This document shows positions 1 through 10,696 of a stretch of 64,000 nucleotides of DNA, piece by piece. The position numbers and the translations under genes were made by a program. The DNA comes from Verminephrobacter eiseniae EF01-2. GTDB taxonomy: Bacteria > Pseudomonadota > Gammaproteobacteria > Burkholderiales > Burkholderiaceae_C. The notes beneath the pieces are model-generated. The model was not told the origin of the DNA. It was given only the letters and a program-made list of their open reading frames with translations, and searched no databases. The stretch lies in the NCBI RefSeq assembly GCF_000015565.1, contig NC_008786.1:1054001-1118000 (forward strand). Reading direction: 5' to 3'. The first letter of the stretch is position 1. Every line of letters starts with the position of its first letter.

Positions 1-1925
1 CCGCTTTTGAGCTTGTGGTTGTAGTAGTAGGGCATCGCGCCCACGTTGACCGGCGTGGACAGCGTCAACCGGCCCGAGGGTTCTACCCTTCCTGCCAAGA
101 CTTCGGCCAGCGCGCGGCCGCCTTCCTGGCCGCCGGCAAAAGCCATGACGAACGCCGCCAGCTTGTCTTCCAGACCACCGAGGTTGTACGGGCGCCCTCC
201 GGACAGCACCACGATGGTGGGGGTGCCGGTGGCAACGACGGCTTCGAGCAACTGCTGCTGCACCCCGGGCAGGCTCAGGCTGTCGGTGTCGGAGCCCTCG
301 GCAATGGTTCCTCTTTGAAACAGGCCGGCCAGATCGCCAACGCAGACGATGGCCAGGTCGGCGCTGCGCGCGGCCTGCGCGGCGGCAGGGATGCGGTCGG
401 TGCGGCGCGATACCGGCGAAGCCTGGCGCGGCAGCTTGCCGGCGTCGTCCACATCCCCGGGGAACACCGGTGTTCCCGCGCTGCGTTGCTCCAAAATTTG
501 GCAACCTTGCTCGTAGCGGACCAGGCTCGCGCCGAACAGTGCCTGAATGCCTTGCAGCGGGGTGACGATATGGCTGGTGTCTTGCACTTCGTCAGGGGCA
601 ATGGAATGGGCGTGGTAGCTGTAGCCGCTGAGCTGGCCCATGGGGTCGGCCGCCGTCGGGCCGATCACCGCGATGCGCTGGCGCGCCGCCGGCGCCAGCG
701 GCAAGATGCCGCTGCGGTTGTCCAGCACCACGAGCGACTGGCGCGCCGCTTCGAGCGCGGTCGCCACGCATTCGGGGCTGCGCAGCCTCGGCGGTTCGGC
801 GCGATCCTCGAAGGTCTGCTCGAACAGGCCGAGGCGGAATTTTTCCTTCAGCACACGGGCGACGATCTCGTCGATCTTGGCCAGCGTGATGGCCCCGCGC
901 TCGAGCGCGAGCCGCAGTTGCATGGCGCAGTCGTCCGCCGGCAGCTCGACATCCAGCCCGGCATTGAAGGACAGCGCCGCAGCATCGGCCGCGTCCGCCG
1001 CCACCCGGTGGTGCCGGTACAGCAAGCTGACGCCGACATAGTCGGCCACCACCAGCCCGTCAAAGCCCCATCGATGGCGCAGCACTTCGGTCAGCAGATG
1101 CCTGGACGCATGGCAAGGCTCGCCATCGATGTCGTGGTAGGCCGGCATCACCGAGCCGGCATTCGCCTGCTTGACCGCCATCTCGAACGGCAGCAAAAAA
1201 ACGTCATTGAGCTCGCGCCAGCCCAGATGCACCGGCGCGTGGTTGCGCGCCCCTTCGCTGAACGAGTGGCCGGCATAGTGCTTGAGCGTTGCCAGCAGGT
1301 CGCGCTGCGGGCCTTGCAATCCCCGCACATAGCGCGTGGCCAGCACGCCGACCAGATACGGGTCTTCGCCAAAGGTCTCCTCGGTGCGGCCCCAGCGCAC
1401 GTCGCGCGACACATCGAGCACCGGCGCCAGGCCCTGATGGCAGCCAAGCTGCCGGCATTCCTGGCCTATCTGCTGCGCGACGGACTCGATGAGTTCGGGG
1501 TTCCAACTGGCGCTGAGCGCCAGCGTCGAAGGAAAAGCCGTGGCATCCCGGGTCATCAAGCCCACCAGGCATTCTTCGTGCGACAGCGCCGGGATGCCCA
1601 GCCGCGTCTCATTGCGCAAAAAGCGTTGCAACTTGTTCAGCGCGCGCAGTCCGCTGCCGGCCTCGACGCTGTGCGTGCCCAGCGGCCGCGTGACCTGCCC
1701 GACCCCGTTGGCCAGGCGCCGCTGAAACGATGGCTGATCGGTGCCGTCGATGAACCCCACGCTCGGGCGCACATGGTGCTGTCCGTCCTCCGAGAGGATC
1801 AGCCAGAAGGCGTGCATCTGCGCGATCTTCTCGTCCAGGCTCATGCGCTCGAGCAGGTCGCGCACACGGGCCTCGATGGGCTGCGCAGGGTCCTTGTAGG
1901 GGGCTGGTGAAAATGCTGTTTCCAT
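1..1925 (-). CDS. Glycoside hydrolase family 3 beta-glucosidase, C-terminus beyond window
   Basis: This gene encodes a GH3 enzyme that removes glucosyl (or related) residues from the non-reducing end of beta-linked oligosaccharides. About 641 codons are visible from the ATG at 1925, and the 3' end lies outside the window. The N-terminal barrel shows the LKHYAGHS substrate-binding Lys-His (about residues 215-216). The nucleophile Asp lies in GFDGLVVADY (about residue 295). A C-terminal alpha/beta sandwich with an IAVIGPTA motif follows. No signal peptide is seen, so a cytoplasmic enzyme acting on imported oligosaccharides is likely. It sits 51 bp behind the GH5 gene on the same strand and probably shares its LacI-controlled promoter. 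Family assignment is firm; the exact substrate is inferred. Confidence 0.93.
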   Translation of the reverse strand, partial: METAFSPAPYKDPAQPIEARVRDLLERMSLDEKIAQMHAFWLILSEDGQHHVRPSVGFIDGTDQPSFQRRLANGVGQVTRPLGTHSVEAGSGLRALNKLQRFLRNETRLGIPALSHEECLVGLMTRDATAFPSTLALSASWNPELIESVAQQIGQECRQLGCHQGLAPVLDVSRDVRWGRTEETFGEDPYLVGVLATRYVRGLQGPQRDLLATLKHYAGHSFSEGARNHAPVHLGWRELNDVFLLPFEMAVKQANAGSVMPAYHDIDGEPCHASRHLLTEVLRHRWGFDGLVVADYVGVSLLYRHHRVAADAADAAALSFNAGLDVELPADDCAMQLRLALERGAITLAKIDEIVARVLKEKFRLGLFEQTFEDRAEPPRLRSPECVATALEAARQSLVVLDNRSGILPLAPAARQRIAVIGPTAADPMGQLSGYSYHAHSIAPDEVQDTSHIVTPLQGIQALFGASLVRYEQGCQILEQRSAGTPVFPGDVDDAGKLPRQASPVSRRTDRIPAAAQAARSADLAIVCVGDLAGLFQRGTIAEGSDTDSLSLPGVQQQLLEAVVATGTPTIVVLSGGRPYNLGGLEDKLAAFVMAFAGGQEGGRALAEVLAGRVEPSGRLTLSTPVNVGAMPYYYNHKLKS

Positions 1926-1976
1926 GGTGGTGATGGGCGGGTTCGCGGGTTGACGGGTTGAAAAGGGGGGCGGGGT

Positions 1977-3458
1977 TCATCGATCTGCGCGTCGTGCGGA
2001 CGGCGCGTACTTGCGGATCAAGCCCTCCAGCGGCTGATTCACGCGGCATTGCGGCAACGAAAAGGACGCAAGAGTCCGGTCGATGTCGTTTTCCGTCAGC
2101 GCCTGAAACAGGCTCACATAGCTTCTTTGCAGCATTGCGCCGGTAAAAAAGCACAGTGCCGACTGGCTGAAACAGGCCCGGCCGTAGCGGCGGTCGATGC
2201 CGTCGTCATCGATCACCCCGCAGACCTGCTCGGCCAGTTGCCCGACGGCCTGCCCGATCGGCGTCGGCGGCATCCATTGCATCCAGTGGTCGGTTCCGAG
2301 CAGCAGTTTCTTGCCGATGAAGTGGCCAACGCGCTGCATGTACTCCGATGCCGGGTCCAGCGTCACCAAGCCCATCACGCCGACATCCTTGTAAGTCCAG
2401 GTGGTCCAGTGGGCGCGGTGGCGCTCGAACAGGCCCAACTGCTCGTCCATCGCGCGCAGGCGGTCTGGCACCTCGTGCGCCGCACCGTTGTAGACCGAAC
2501 CGAACTCGCCGATCCACAGCGGCACCTGGTGCCGGTCGGTGAACACCGTGCCTTCGTGCTCCAGGAAAGCCTGCTCCTGCCGCGCCAGGTCCCAGGTTTC
2601 AGGCCCGGCAGTCCTGGGGCCGGGCAGATCGATGACACCCGGGTACTTGCCCGGCCCGAAGCCGGCCGCCGTGTAGTTGTGGCTGCTGTAGACCAGGTTC
2701 TCGGCAAACGGAGCGTCCAGCCCTGCGAACTGCCGGGAATAGCAATCGCCTTCGAGAAAGATGATGTGCCTGGCGTCGATCTGGCGGATGGCTTGCACGG
2801 TGCGCCGGTACACGGCATTGAGCAACGGCCACTCGGGCCGGTAGTTGCCGTGGATGTTCCAGGGCAGGTCGCCGCGTTGGTTGCCGACGCAGGGTTCGTT
2901 GATCAGGTTGTAGCCGGCGACCACGGCCCGGTGCCGGTAGCGCCGGGCGATTTCGCACCACAGCGCGACGAAGCGGTCCTGGTAATGGGCGTCATGCCAG
3001 AACAGGCTGATGCCCGATGCGTTGTCGGAATGCCAATGGACGTTTTGCCAGCCTTGCACCGCGTGCAAATCAAGGATGGCGTACAGGCCATGCTTGTCGC
3101 ACCAGTCGAGCACCCGGCCCAGGCGCTCGAACCCCGCTTCCTTGTAGGCGTAAGGCTTGTCGTCGTCCTCGAAGTGGCGGTAGTTCAGCGGCAACCGGAC
3201 CACTGTCGCACCCAGGCTTCGGATGTACGCGATATCGCTTTCGTTGAAGAAATGCTCGAGCAGGCGCTCGAAGAAGAACTCGGCCCGGGCGGCGCCCAGG
3301 ACTTCGGCCATCTGATGGCGCAAGGTATGTTCTGCGCCCGAATGGCCGTTGATGAAGTCCTCCAGGTTCATCCAGCCGCCGGCGCAGGTGCCCGCCAGGC
3401 GAACCACGCTGCCTCGTGCGTCGACGATGTTCTTGCCTTCGGTGCGTAAGAAATCCAT
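1977..3458 (-). CDS. Glycoside hydrolase family 5 (cellulase-type) enzyme
   Basis: The product is 493 residues and has the GH5 TIM-barrel signatures. The acid/base Glu lies in NLINEP (E188) and the nucleophile Glu in LWIGEFG (E318). An early RLPLNYRHFE strand and a SHNY segment complete the active site. The family cleaves beta-1,4 glucans, mannans or aryl-glycosides by a retaining mechanism. There is no signal peptide, so it probably acts on imported oligosaccharides together with the GH3 enzyme. The ATG at 3458 has a GAAAGG ribosome site about eight bases upstream. The start faces the binding-protein gene across a 233-bp region that holds two perfect palindromes, suggesting shared control by the downstream LacI-type regulator. 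Confidence 0.92.
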   Translation of the reverse strand: MDFLRTEGKNIVDARGSVVRLAGTCAGGWMNLEDFINGHSGAEHTLRHQMAEVLGAARAEFFFERLLEHFFNESDIAYIRSLGATVVRLPLNYRHFEDDDKPYAYKEAGFERLGRVLDWCDKHGLYAILDLHAVQGWQNVHWHSDNASGISLFWHDAHYQDRFVALWCEIARRYRHRAVVAGYNLINEPCVGNQRGDLPWNIHGNYRPEWPLLNAVYRRTVQAIRQIDARHIIFLEGDCYSRQFAGLDAPFAENLVYSSHNYTAAGFGPGKYPGVIDLPGPRTAGPETWDLARQEQAFLEHEGTVFTDRHQVPLWIGEFGSVYNGAAHEVPDRLRAMDEQLGLFERHRAHWTTWTYKDVGVMGLVTLDPASEYMQRVGHFIGKKLLLGTDHWMQWMPPTPIGQAVGQLAEQVCGVIDDDGIDRRYGRACFSQSALCFFTGAMLQRSYVSLFQALTENDIDRTLASFSLPQCRVNQPLEGLIRKYAPSARRADR

Positions 3459-3501
3459 GGGGCGGCCTTTCGGGAATGTCTCCGGAATGTCTCCGATACA
3501 C

Positions 3502-3521
3502 GAACGTTATCGATAACGTTC
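3502..3521. promoter_or_regulatory. Putative LacI-family operator O1, perfect 20-bp palindrome
   Basis: These 20 bases form an exact palindrome around the core GTTATCGATAAC. The site lies 44 bp upstream of the GH5 start. A second copy of the same core lies at 3647-3660 on the other side of the divergent intergenic region. LacI-family repressors bind such CG-centred palindromes, and a LacI-type gene ends the importer operon. Binding is inferred. Confidence 0.72.
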
Positions 3522-3646
3522 CAACAACCATACAGTACTTACCCCAGGTCACGCAAACAGGGTCGATGCGCCGGGGTCGGAGATGGGCCTCCGGGTCGCG
3601 GACACGCTCTGTATCGAATCGGGTTTACACCTATTGGTAAAAGAGA

Positions 3647-3660
3647 CGTTATCGATAACG
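3647..3660. promoter_or_regulatory. Putative LacI-family operator O2, 14-bp palindrome
   Basis: This is a perfect 14-bp palindrome with the same GTTATCGATAAC core as the site at 3502-3521, centred 142 bp from it. It lies about 32 bp upstream of the binding-protein ATG, where it would overlap a promoter or block elongation. Two sites at this spacing allow either independent control of each divergent operon or repression by looping. Confidence 0.7.
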
Positions 3661-3691
3661 ATAAAAGAACAACGCATCCAGGAGACTGCCG

Positions 3692-4960
3692 ATGAATCCC
3701 GCACCACTTTGCAGCGCAGCGCTGGCCTTCGGGCTGGCGACGGCAGCGCTCGCCCAAGAGCCCAAGGTGATTACCGAATGGGACATTCAGACCCAGCCCG
3801 GGGGCTCCAAGCTGATACAGGAGGCGCAGGCGCGCTTCGAGAAGGCCAACCCCGGCTTCAAGGTGCAGCGCACGCAAATCCCCAACGACGCCTACAAGAC
3901 CAAGCTGAAGATCGCGATGGGGGCCAATGAGCCGCCATGCGTGTTCACGAGTTGGGGCGGCGGGGTGCTGCGCGAGTACATCAAGGCCGGTCAAGTCGTC
4001 GACCTCGGTCCTTACCTGGCCAAAGATCCCGCGTTTCGTGAGCGCTTCCTGCCCAGCGCCTTCGACGCCATCACCTGGCAGGGCAAAACCTACGGCCTGC
4101 CGGGGGAGAACACCACCGCAGCCGTGATTTACTACAACACCGAGATCTTCGCCAAGTTCGGGCTCGCGCCGCCCAAGACCTGGCCCGAACTGATGAAGCT
4201 CGTCGAGACGCTCAAGGCCAACGACGTGGCCCCGTTTGCCCTGGCCAACAAGGCCAAGTGGCCCGGTTCGATGTACTACATGTACCTCGTCGACCGCATT
4301 GGCGGACCGGAGGTGTTCCGCAAAGCCATTGCCCGCGCGCCGGGTGGCAGCTTTGCCGACCCGGCCTTCGTCGAGGCCGGCAAATATCTGCAAGAACTGG
4401 TCAAGGCCGGCGCCTTCGCGCAGGGCTTCAACGGCCTGGACTACGACATTGGCGCAGCGCGCAGATTGCTGTACTCGGGCAAGGCCGCCATGGAACTGAT
4501 GGGAACCTGGGAATCATCGAACATCAAGAACGAAAACCCGGAATTCGCCAAAAAGGTGGACTTCTTCCCGTTCCCCGGCGTGCCGGGCGGCAAGGGGCAG
4601 GCGGGCAATGTCGTCGGCTCCGTGGGGCAAAACTTCTACAGCATATCGACGGCCTGCAAGACGCCCGAGGCGGCCTACCAGTTGATCACGACGATGCTCG
4701 ACGAGGCCTCGGTCAAGGCGCGCCTGGCAGACAAGCGCCTGGTGCCGGTCAAGGAACTGACGATCGCCGATGCCCCGATGCAGCGGGTGATGCAACTGGT
4801 GGCCGACGCGCCGGCCGTGCAACTGTGGTACGACCAGGAACTGCCGCCGCAGTTGGCCGAACTGCACAAGGACACGGTGCAGGCCCTGTTCGGGCTGTCG
4901 ATCACGCCCGAAGAAGCAGCGCAAAAGATGCAAGCGCTGGCCGCGCAAATCCTCAAGTAG
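3692..4960 (+). CDS. ABC sugar importer, periplasmic binding protein
   Basis: The product is 422 residues and belongs to the family 1 extracellular solute-binding proteins (maltose, multiple-sugar and cello-oligosaccharide type). A Sec signal peptide ends near ATAALA-QE at about residue 21. The mature protein has the family pattern [20 protein letters not shown] and the [15 protein letters not shown] hinge region. It captures sugar in the periplasm and delivers it to the two permeases that follow. The ATG has an AGGAGA ribosome site at good spacing. It is the first gene of an operon: the next start is only 4 bases past its stop. The flanking glycosidases suggest beta-glucoside or cello-oligosaccharide substrates. 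Confidence 0.93.
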   Translation: MNPAPLCSAALAFGLATAALAQEPKVITEWDIQTQPGGSKLIQEAQARFEKANPGFKVQRTQIPNDAYKTKLKIAMGANEPPCVFTSWGGGVLREYIKAGQVVDLGPYLAKDPAFRERFLPSAFDAITWQGKTYGLPGENTTAAVIYYNTEIFAKFGLAPPKTWPELMKLVETLKANDVAPFALANKAKWPGSMYYMYLVDRIGGPEVFRKAIARAPGGSFADPAFVEAGKYLQELVKAGAFAQGFNGLDYDIGAARRLLYSGKAAMELMGTWESSNIKNENPEFAKKVDFFPFPGVPGGKGQAGNVVGSVGQNFYSISTACKTPEAAYQLITTMLDEASVKARLADKRLVPVKELTIADAPMQRVMQLVADAPAVQLWYDQELPPQLAELHKDTVQALFGLSITPEEAAQKMQALAAQILK

Positions 4961-4963
4961 GCC

Positions 4964-5893
4964 ATGAACCGGCAGGCTACGCCGACGGCGGCTGCGCCAT
5001 GGACCGGCCGGCGGCGCCATGCGCCCGAATGGCTGGCGCCAGCGCTGTTTTTGGCGCCAGCGCTGGCGCTTTTGGCCGTGTTCCTGCTCTACCCGCTGAT
5101 CGAGAGCTTGCGCTTGTCGCTGGTCGAATGGAACGGGCTGGGCAAGGGCCGTGTCGATGTCGGTCTGGACAATTGGTCGGCGCTGCTGCGCGACGCGCAG
5201 TTCTGGCGCGCACTGGGCAACAACCTGCTGCTGGCACTGATGTCGGTGCTGGTGCAACTGCCGATCGCGCTGGCGCTGGCGTTGCTGCTCGACAAGGCCG
5301 GCCGTGGCTCGCGCACGCTGAAGATCCTGTACTTCTTGCCGTTGCTGTTCTCCAGTGTCGCGCTGGGCGTGATCTTCAAGAACATCTTCGACCCGCACTT
5401 CGGGCCGATCAACACCGCGCTGAACGCCATCGGCGCCACGGCGCTGGCGCAGGACTGGCTCGGCGACCGCCGTTTCGCGCTGCTCACGGTGACGGCCGTC
5501 GTCTGTTGGCAAAACATCCCCTTCTACATGATCTTGTTCCTGGCCGCCCTGGCCTCGTTCCCGCCTGAACTGCGCGAGGCCGCCCGGCTCGACGGCGCGA
5601 GCGACGCAACCATCTTCTGGAAGATCAAATTGCCGCACCTGCAGGGCACGGTGCGCACGGCCGCCATGCTCGCGGTGATCGGCTCGCTGCGCTACTTCGA
5701 CCTGATTTATGTGATGACCGGCGGAGGCCCCGAAGGCGCTTCCGAACTGATGGCGACCTATATGTACCGAACGGTGTTCTCGTCGTTCCAACTGGGCTAC
5801 GGCAGCACGGTGGCCTCGGCCATGTTTCTGGTCGTGGCCCTGATTGCCGCATTCGGCATGCGCTTGACCAAGCGTTTCGAGACCCGGGTGTGA
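4964..5893 (+). CDS. ABC sugar importer, permease 1 (MalF/UgpA type)
   Basis: This is a 309-residue inner-membrane permease with six predicted membrane helices. The first helix ([19 protein letters not shown]) follows a short basic N-terminus. The EAA loop that docks the ATPase is visible as [11 protein letters not shown] followed by FWKIKLP. In this family it forms a heterodimer with the second permease and uses the shared ATPase. The gene is tightly packed: it starts 3 bases after the binding-protein gene and ends 1 base before the next start. Function as a carbohydrate importer is firm; the substrate is inferred from neighbours. Confidence 0.93.
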   Translation: MNRQATPTAAAPWTGRRRHAPEWLAPALFLAPALALLAVFLLYPLIESLRLSLVEWNGLGKGRVDVGLDNWSALLRDAQFWRALGNNLLLALMSVLVQLPIALALALLLDKAGRGSRTLKILYFLPLLFSSVALGVIFKNIFDPHFGPINTALNAIGATALAQDWLGDRRFALLTVTAVVCWQNIPFYMILFLAALASFPPELREAARLDGASDATIFWKIKLPHLQGTVRTAAMLAVIGSLRYFDLIYVMTGGGPEGASELMATYMYRTVFSSFQLGYGSTVASAMFLVVALIAAFGMRLTKRFETRV

Positions 5894-5894
5894 C

Positions 5895-6740
5895 ATGCGC
5901 GGCGCCGGCACGACCCGCTCCAAACCCTGGACCAGGGGGATCGTCTGGACCCTCGCGCTCGGCTGGCTCGCGCTCACGCTGCTGCCCCTGGCCTTCGTTG
6001 TCTTCACCAGCCTGAAGTCACAGCAGGACAGCTTCGACAAGCCGGTGTGGGCCTTGCCGAGCCACCTGGACTGGAGCCACTACGCCAGCGTCCTGCAAGG
6101 CGGGTTCTTCACCTATTTGCGCAACAGTGCCTTCGTCGTCGGCACCTCGGTGGTGCTGATCGTGCTCATCGCCGCGCTGGCGGCCTATGCGCTGGTGCGG
6201 CTGAAGTTCCGCTTCGACAAGGCATTGTTCGGGCTGATCGTCGCCGCGATGATCGTGCCGCTGCACATCACGCTGGTGCCGATCTATCTGCTGACGCGCG
6301 ACCTGGGTCTGTACGACACGCCGTTTGCGCTGATCGGTCCCTACGTGGCCACGAGTTTGCCGGTGTCGGTGTTCATCCTGACCGAATTCATGCGCCAGAT
6401 TCCGCGTGAACTGCAAGAGGCCGCGCAACTCGATGGCTGCGGCCCATGGACCATCTTTTTGCGCATCTTCCTGCCGCTGTCCGGGCCCGGCATTGCGACG
6501 GTGGCGATCTACAACGGCATGCACCTGTGGAACGAATTCATCTTCGCCAATGTGCTGACCTCATCGCCGGGCAATCGCACCTTGCCGCTGGCACTGTGGG
6601 ATTACCAGGGCGAATTCTCGTCCAACCTCCCGGCGATGCTGGCCGTGGTCACGCTCACCTCGCTGCCGCTGATCGTGGTCTATGCCTTCGGCCAGGAGCG
6701 CATCGTCAAGGCAATGATGGCCGGCTCCCTGAAAGGCTGA
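5895..6740 (+). CDS. ABC sugar importer, permease 2 (MalG/UgpE type)
   Basis: This is a 281-residue permease of the MalG class with an N-terminal helix near [14 protein letters not shown] and five further hydrophobic segments. It has the ATPase-docking EAA motif [17 protein letters not shown]. It pairs with the permease encoded just upstream to form the membrane channel. The start at 5895 lies 1 base after the preceding stop, so translation is probably coupled. The ATPase gene follows after 5 bases. Nothing suggests disruption. Confidence 0.93.
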   Translation: MRGAGTTRSKPWTRGIVWTLALGWLALTLLPLAFVVFTSLKSQQDSFDKPVWALPSHLDWSHYASVLQGGFFTYLRNSAFVVGTSVVLIVLIAALAAYALVRLKFRFDKALFGLIVAAMIVPLHITLVPIYLLTRDLGLYDTPFALIGPYVATSLPVSVFILTEFMRQIPRELQEAAQLDGCGPWTIFLRIFLPLSGPGIATVAIYNGMHLWNEFIFANVLTSSPGNRTLPLALWDYQGEFSSNLPAMLAVVTLTSLPLIVVYAFGQERIVKAMMAGSLKG

Positions 6741-6745
6741 TCGAC

Positions 6746-7896
<1,151 letters not shown>

Positions 7897-7900
<4 letters not shown>

Positions 7901-8910
7901 GCCGAACCACACCCACCCTGGCCGACCTTGCCGCAGCGGCCGGCGTCTCGACGATGACCGCCTCGCGCGCGCTGAACAACCAGCCCGGCATAGCGCAGCG
8001 CACCCGGGCGGCCATCCTGAAGGTGGCGTCCGAAAAAGGCTATGTCACCAACCGGGTGGCACAAAAGCTGTCCTCGGGACAAAGCGGCGTGATCGGGGTG
8101 ATCGCCTTGCAGTTGGACATCCCCTTCATCATCGGTGTGGTCAACAGTGTCGTGCGCGCCGCAGCGGCCGCCGGCAACGAGGTGTTGATCTACTCGCATC
8201 CCGAACGTGAAAAGCAGCCATCGAGCAACGTGCTGCAACTGCTGCAACAGTTCACCGACGGCGTGGTGGCGCTGCCGCCCTATCAACCCGGCTTCGTCGA
8301 GGCGCTGGCGCGCGGGCGATTTCCGGTGGCCATGGTCGACAGCCCGCTCGATCACGCACAACTGCCGTGCGTAACGGCAGACGACTACGGGGGCGCCCGG
8401 TCAGCGATGAAACACCTGGCCGAGCTGGGGCACAAGCGCATTGCGTTCATCGCCGGATCGGAACAACTCGGCTCGGCCGGGGAACGGTTGCGGGCCTATC
8501 ACGAAGCGGTCGCCGTGCATGGGCTGGTGCGCGACCCGGCGCTGGTCGTGCCCGGGCGCTACAGCCTCGAAGGGGGGCGCGCCGCAGCGCTGGCGCTGCT
8601 CGCGCTCAAGAAGCGGCCCACGGCCATCTTTGCCGCCAATGACCTGAGCGCGTTCGGCGTGATGGCCGTGCTGCAAGAGCAGGGGCTGAAGATTGCGCAA
8701 GACATGTCGGTCGTCGGCTTCGACGATGTGCCTGCGGCATTGCACGTACACCCGGCACTGACCACCGTGCGCCAGCCGATGGAAGGGATAGGACGTGCGG
8801 CAGTCAGCACCTTGCTGTCGCAGATTGCCGGACTGGCCCCGGACAGCGCGCGGGTCACCCTGCCGACGGAACTGATAGTGCGGCAATCCACGGCGCCGCC
8901 GCAGCGCTGA
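7897..8910 (+). CDS. LacI-family transcriptional regulator of the sugar locus
   Basis: This 337-residue regulator begins with a classic LacI helix-turn-helix (TLADLAAAAGVSTMTASRALN, about residues 6-26). A periplasmic-binding-protein-like sensor domain follows, with a PTAIFAANDLSAFG motif near the hinge and VVGFDDVP towards the end. The GTG at 7897 overlaps the ATPase stop and sits directly in front of the HTH, so I preferred it to an upstream ATG inside the ATPase gene. It most likely binds the two GTTATCGATAAC palindromes at 3502 and 3647 and is released by the imported sugar or a breakdown product. Being last in the operon it would regulate itself. Confidence 0.92.
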
Positions 8911-9036
8911 TGGCCGCGGCCGTGGCGGCGGATCAGGCCCTGTGGTGGGTGCGGTGCTTGTCGTTTGCATGGGGCGGAGAGGGCTTTTTCTGGGGGCTGC
9001 ATTTTGCCGACACTCCAAAAAGTAGTGCAAAAGTCA

Positions 9037-9053
9037 CCCCCCCCCCCCCCCCC
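9037..9053. repeat. Homopolymeric C17 tract between convergent genes
   Basis: Seventeen consecutive C residues lie in the 263-bp gap between the end of the lacI-type gene and the end of pth. They are not inside a convincing coding frame. Such long tracts slip during replication. No other feature is clear in this gap. Confidence 0.95.
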
Positions 9054-9173
9054 GCGCAGCCGGCCTGACAGCCCGGCGCCCCGCATCGCGTTGCCGTGCA
9101 GACCCTTTCAGCGCCCGGAAAGCATGACATGCCCGGGTCACGACACCTGGGCGGGTTTGCGGCGGCGGCGCCG

Positions 9174-9782
9174 TCAGTCCGGCACCGGGCGGGCCGGCTT
9201 CGGGCGTGGGGGTCGGGTGGTGTGGATCAGCAAGCTGGCCTTGTCCATCTCGCCGACCAGCAGCGCCGGCCAGGCCCTGAGCGAATGGGCGATGCTGTCC
9301 TCGATCAGCGCGCGCTGCTCGGGTGAGGGTTTTTTCAGCACCCAGTTGATGACCTCGCTCCTGACCCCGGGGTGGCCTATGCCTATGCGCAGGCGCCAGT
9401 AGTCGGGGCTGCCCAACTGCCCGTGGATGTCGCGCAGGCCGTTGTGCCCGGCATGGCCGCCGCCGCGCTTGAGCTTGACCTGGCCGGGGGCAATGTCGAG
9501 TTCGTCGTGCACCACCAGGATTTCCTCGGGCTGGAGCTTGAAAAAGCGCGCCAGCGAAGCCACCGACTGGCCCGAGTGGTTCATGAAAGTCTGCGGCTGC
9601 AACAGCCAAACGCTTTGGCCATGCACCGTCGTGCGGGCCAGCAGGGCCTGGTGGCTGCGCTCTGGCAGCAGCGTGGTCTTGAGTTCACGCGCCAGCGCAT
9701 CGATCCACCAGAAACCGGCATTGTGGCGGGTGGCCGCGTAGTCTGGCCCCGGGTTGCCCAGGCCGGCAAACAGCTTGATCAT
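9174..9782 (-). CDS. pth: Peptidyl-tRNA hydrolase
   Basis: Pth cleaves peptidyl-tRNA released by stalled ribosomes and recycles the tRNA. The 202-residue product, from the ATG at 9782, aligns position for position with the enzyme family. N10 lies in GLGNPG, the catalytic H20 in ATRHNAG, D93 in VVHDELD and N114 in GHNGLRD. The last dozen residues are a Pro/Arg-rich tail. It lies downstream of rplY on the same strand, the usual order in Burkholderiales, so the two are probably co-transcribed. Confidence 0.97.
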   Translation of the reverse strand: MIKLFAGLGNPGPDYAATRHNAGFWWIDALARELKTTLLPERSHQALLARTTVHGQSVWLLQPQTFMNHSGQSVASLARFFKLQPEEILVVHDELDIAPGQVKLKRGGGHAGHNGLRDIHGQLGSPDYWRLRIGIGHPGVRSEVINWVLKKPSPEQRALIEDSIAHSLRAWPALLVGEMDKASLLIHTTRPPRPKPARPVPD

Positions 9783-9889
9783 CTGCGCAATGGTCGTGTG
9801 GGCTTGGGGCCCGGGACATGGCAACGGCCCGCAGGGGCGGTCGCCATGTGGCCCGAAGGAGCGGTGGGCAGGGCGCCGCGTGCACTGGA

Positions 9890-10597
9890 TTACTTTTTCG
9901 CCTTGGGTTTTGCTGCGGGTTTGGCGGCGGCGGCGGCAGGTTTGGCCGTGGCTGCGGGCTTGGCCGCCTTGCCTTTGCCCTTGGCCTCGGCTACGGGCGC
10001 TGGAGCGGCGTCGGCAACAGGGGCCTCGAGCACCACCACTGGCGGCACCACCGACACCAGGGCCGGGTTGTGCTGACCACCGCGGATCACGGGCGTTACG
10101 CCCCGGGGCAGTTTGATGTCCTTCAGGTGCAGGGAGGTGCCCTTTTCCAACTTCGACAGATCGACGGCGATGAACTCCGGCAGGTCCGAAGGCATGCAGG
10201 TCACGTCCAGTTCGTTGACGATCAGGTTGACCATGCACTTGTCGACCTTGACGGCGTTGGACTCTTCCGAGCCGCTGTAGTGCAGCGGCACCTTCATGTG
10301 CAGCCTGGTCTTGTCGTCGACGCGCTGGAAGTCGATGTGCAGCACGCACTGCTTGAAGGGGTGGTATTGCACGTCGCGCAGCAAGACCTTGTCGGTCTTG
10401 CCGGCCACCTCCATGTCGAGCACGCTGGAGTGGAAAGCCTCCTTCTTGAGGGCATGCCACAGCGCGTTGTGGTCGAGCTCGATCATTTGGGGCTCGGCCG
10501 AACCACCATACACGATGCCGGGCGTCTTGCCCGAATTGCGCAGACGGCGGCTCGCACCCGTACCCTGCTTGGCGCGCTCAAAAGCGACGAAGTTCAT
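9890..10597 (-). CDS. rplY: 50S ribosomal protein L25 / general stress protein Ctc
   Basis: The product is 235 residues from the ATG at 10597, the long two-domain CTC form. The N-terminal part ([27 protein letters not shown]) is the 5S-rRNA-binding L25 domain. The second beta domain follows ([18 protein letters not shown]). The last 45 residues are a low-complexity Ala/Lys/Pro tail, which is common in this group and poorly conserved. It binds 5S rRNA at the central protuberance. Neighbours prs upstream and pth downstream match the conserved betaproteobacterial order. Confidence 0.95.
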   Translation of the reverse strand: MNFVAFERAKQGTGASRRLRNSGKTPGIVYGGSAEPQMIELDHNALWHALKKEAFHSSVLDMEVAGKTDKVLLRDVQYHPFKQCVLHIDFQRVDDKTRLHMKVPLHYSGSEESNAVKVDKCMVNLIVNELDVTCMPSDLPEFIAVDLSKLEKGTSLHLKDIKLPRGVTPVIRGGQHNPALVSVVPPVVVLEAPVADAAPAPVAEAKGKGKAAKPAATAKPAAAAAKPAAKPKAKK

Positions 10598-10696
10598 GAT
10601 TGGCTCCTGAAAGAGGGGTGGCCGCGACCAGCCTGCCCCCTGATTTGAAAAGACCCGCCATTGCGGCGGCAGGCCCACGCAATGCTTCCGAACCGG

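Noticed and set aside
15..1910. Long plus-strand open frame at the left edge
   Set aside because: It is antisense to the GH3 gene, which carries all family motifs. The plus-strand product is Arg/Gln-rich without any domain.
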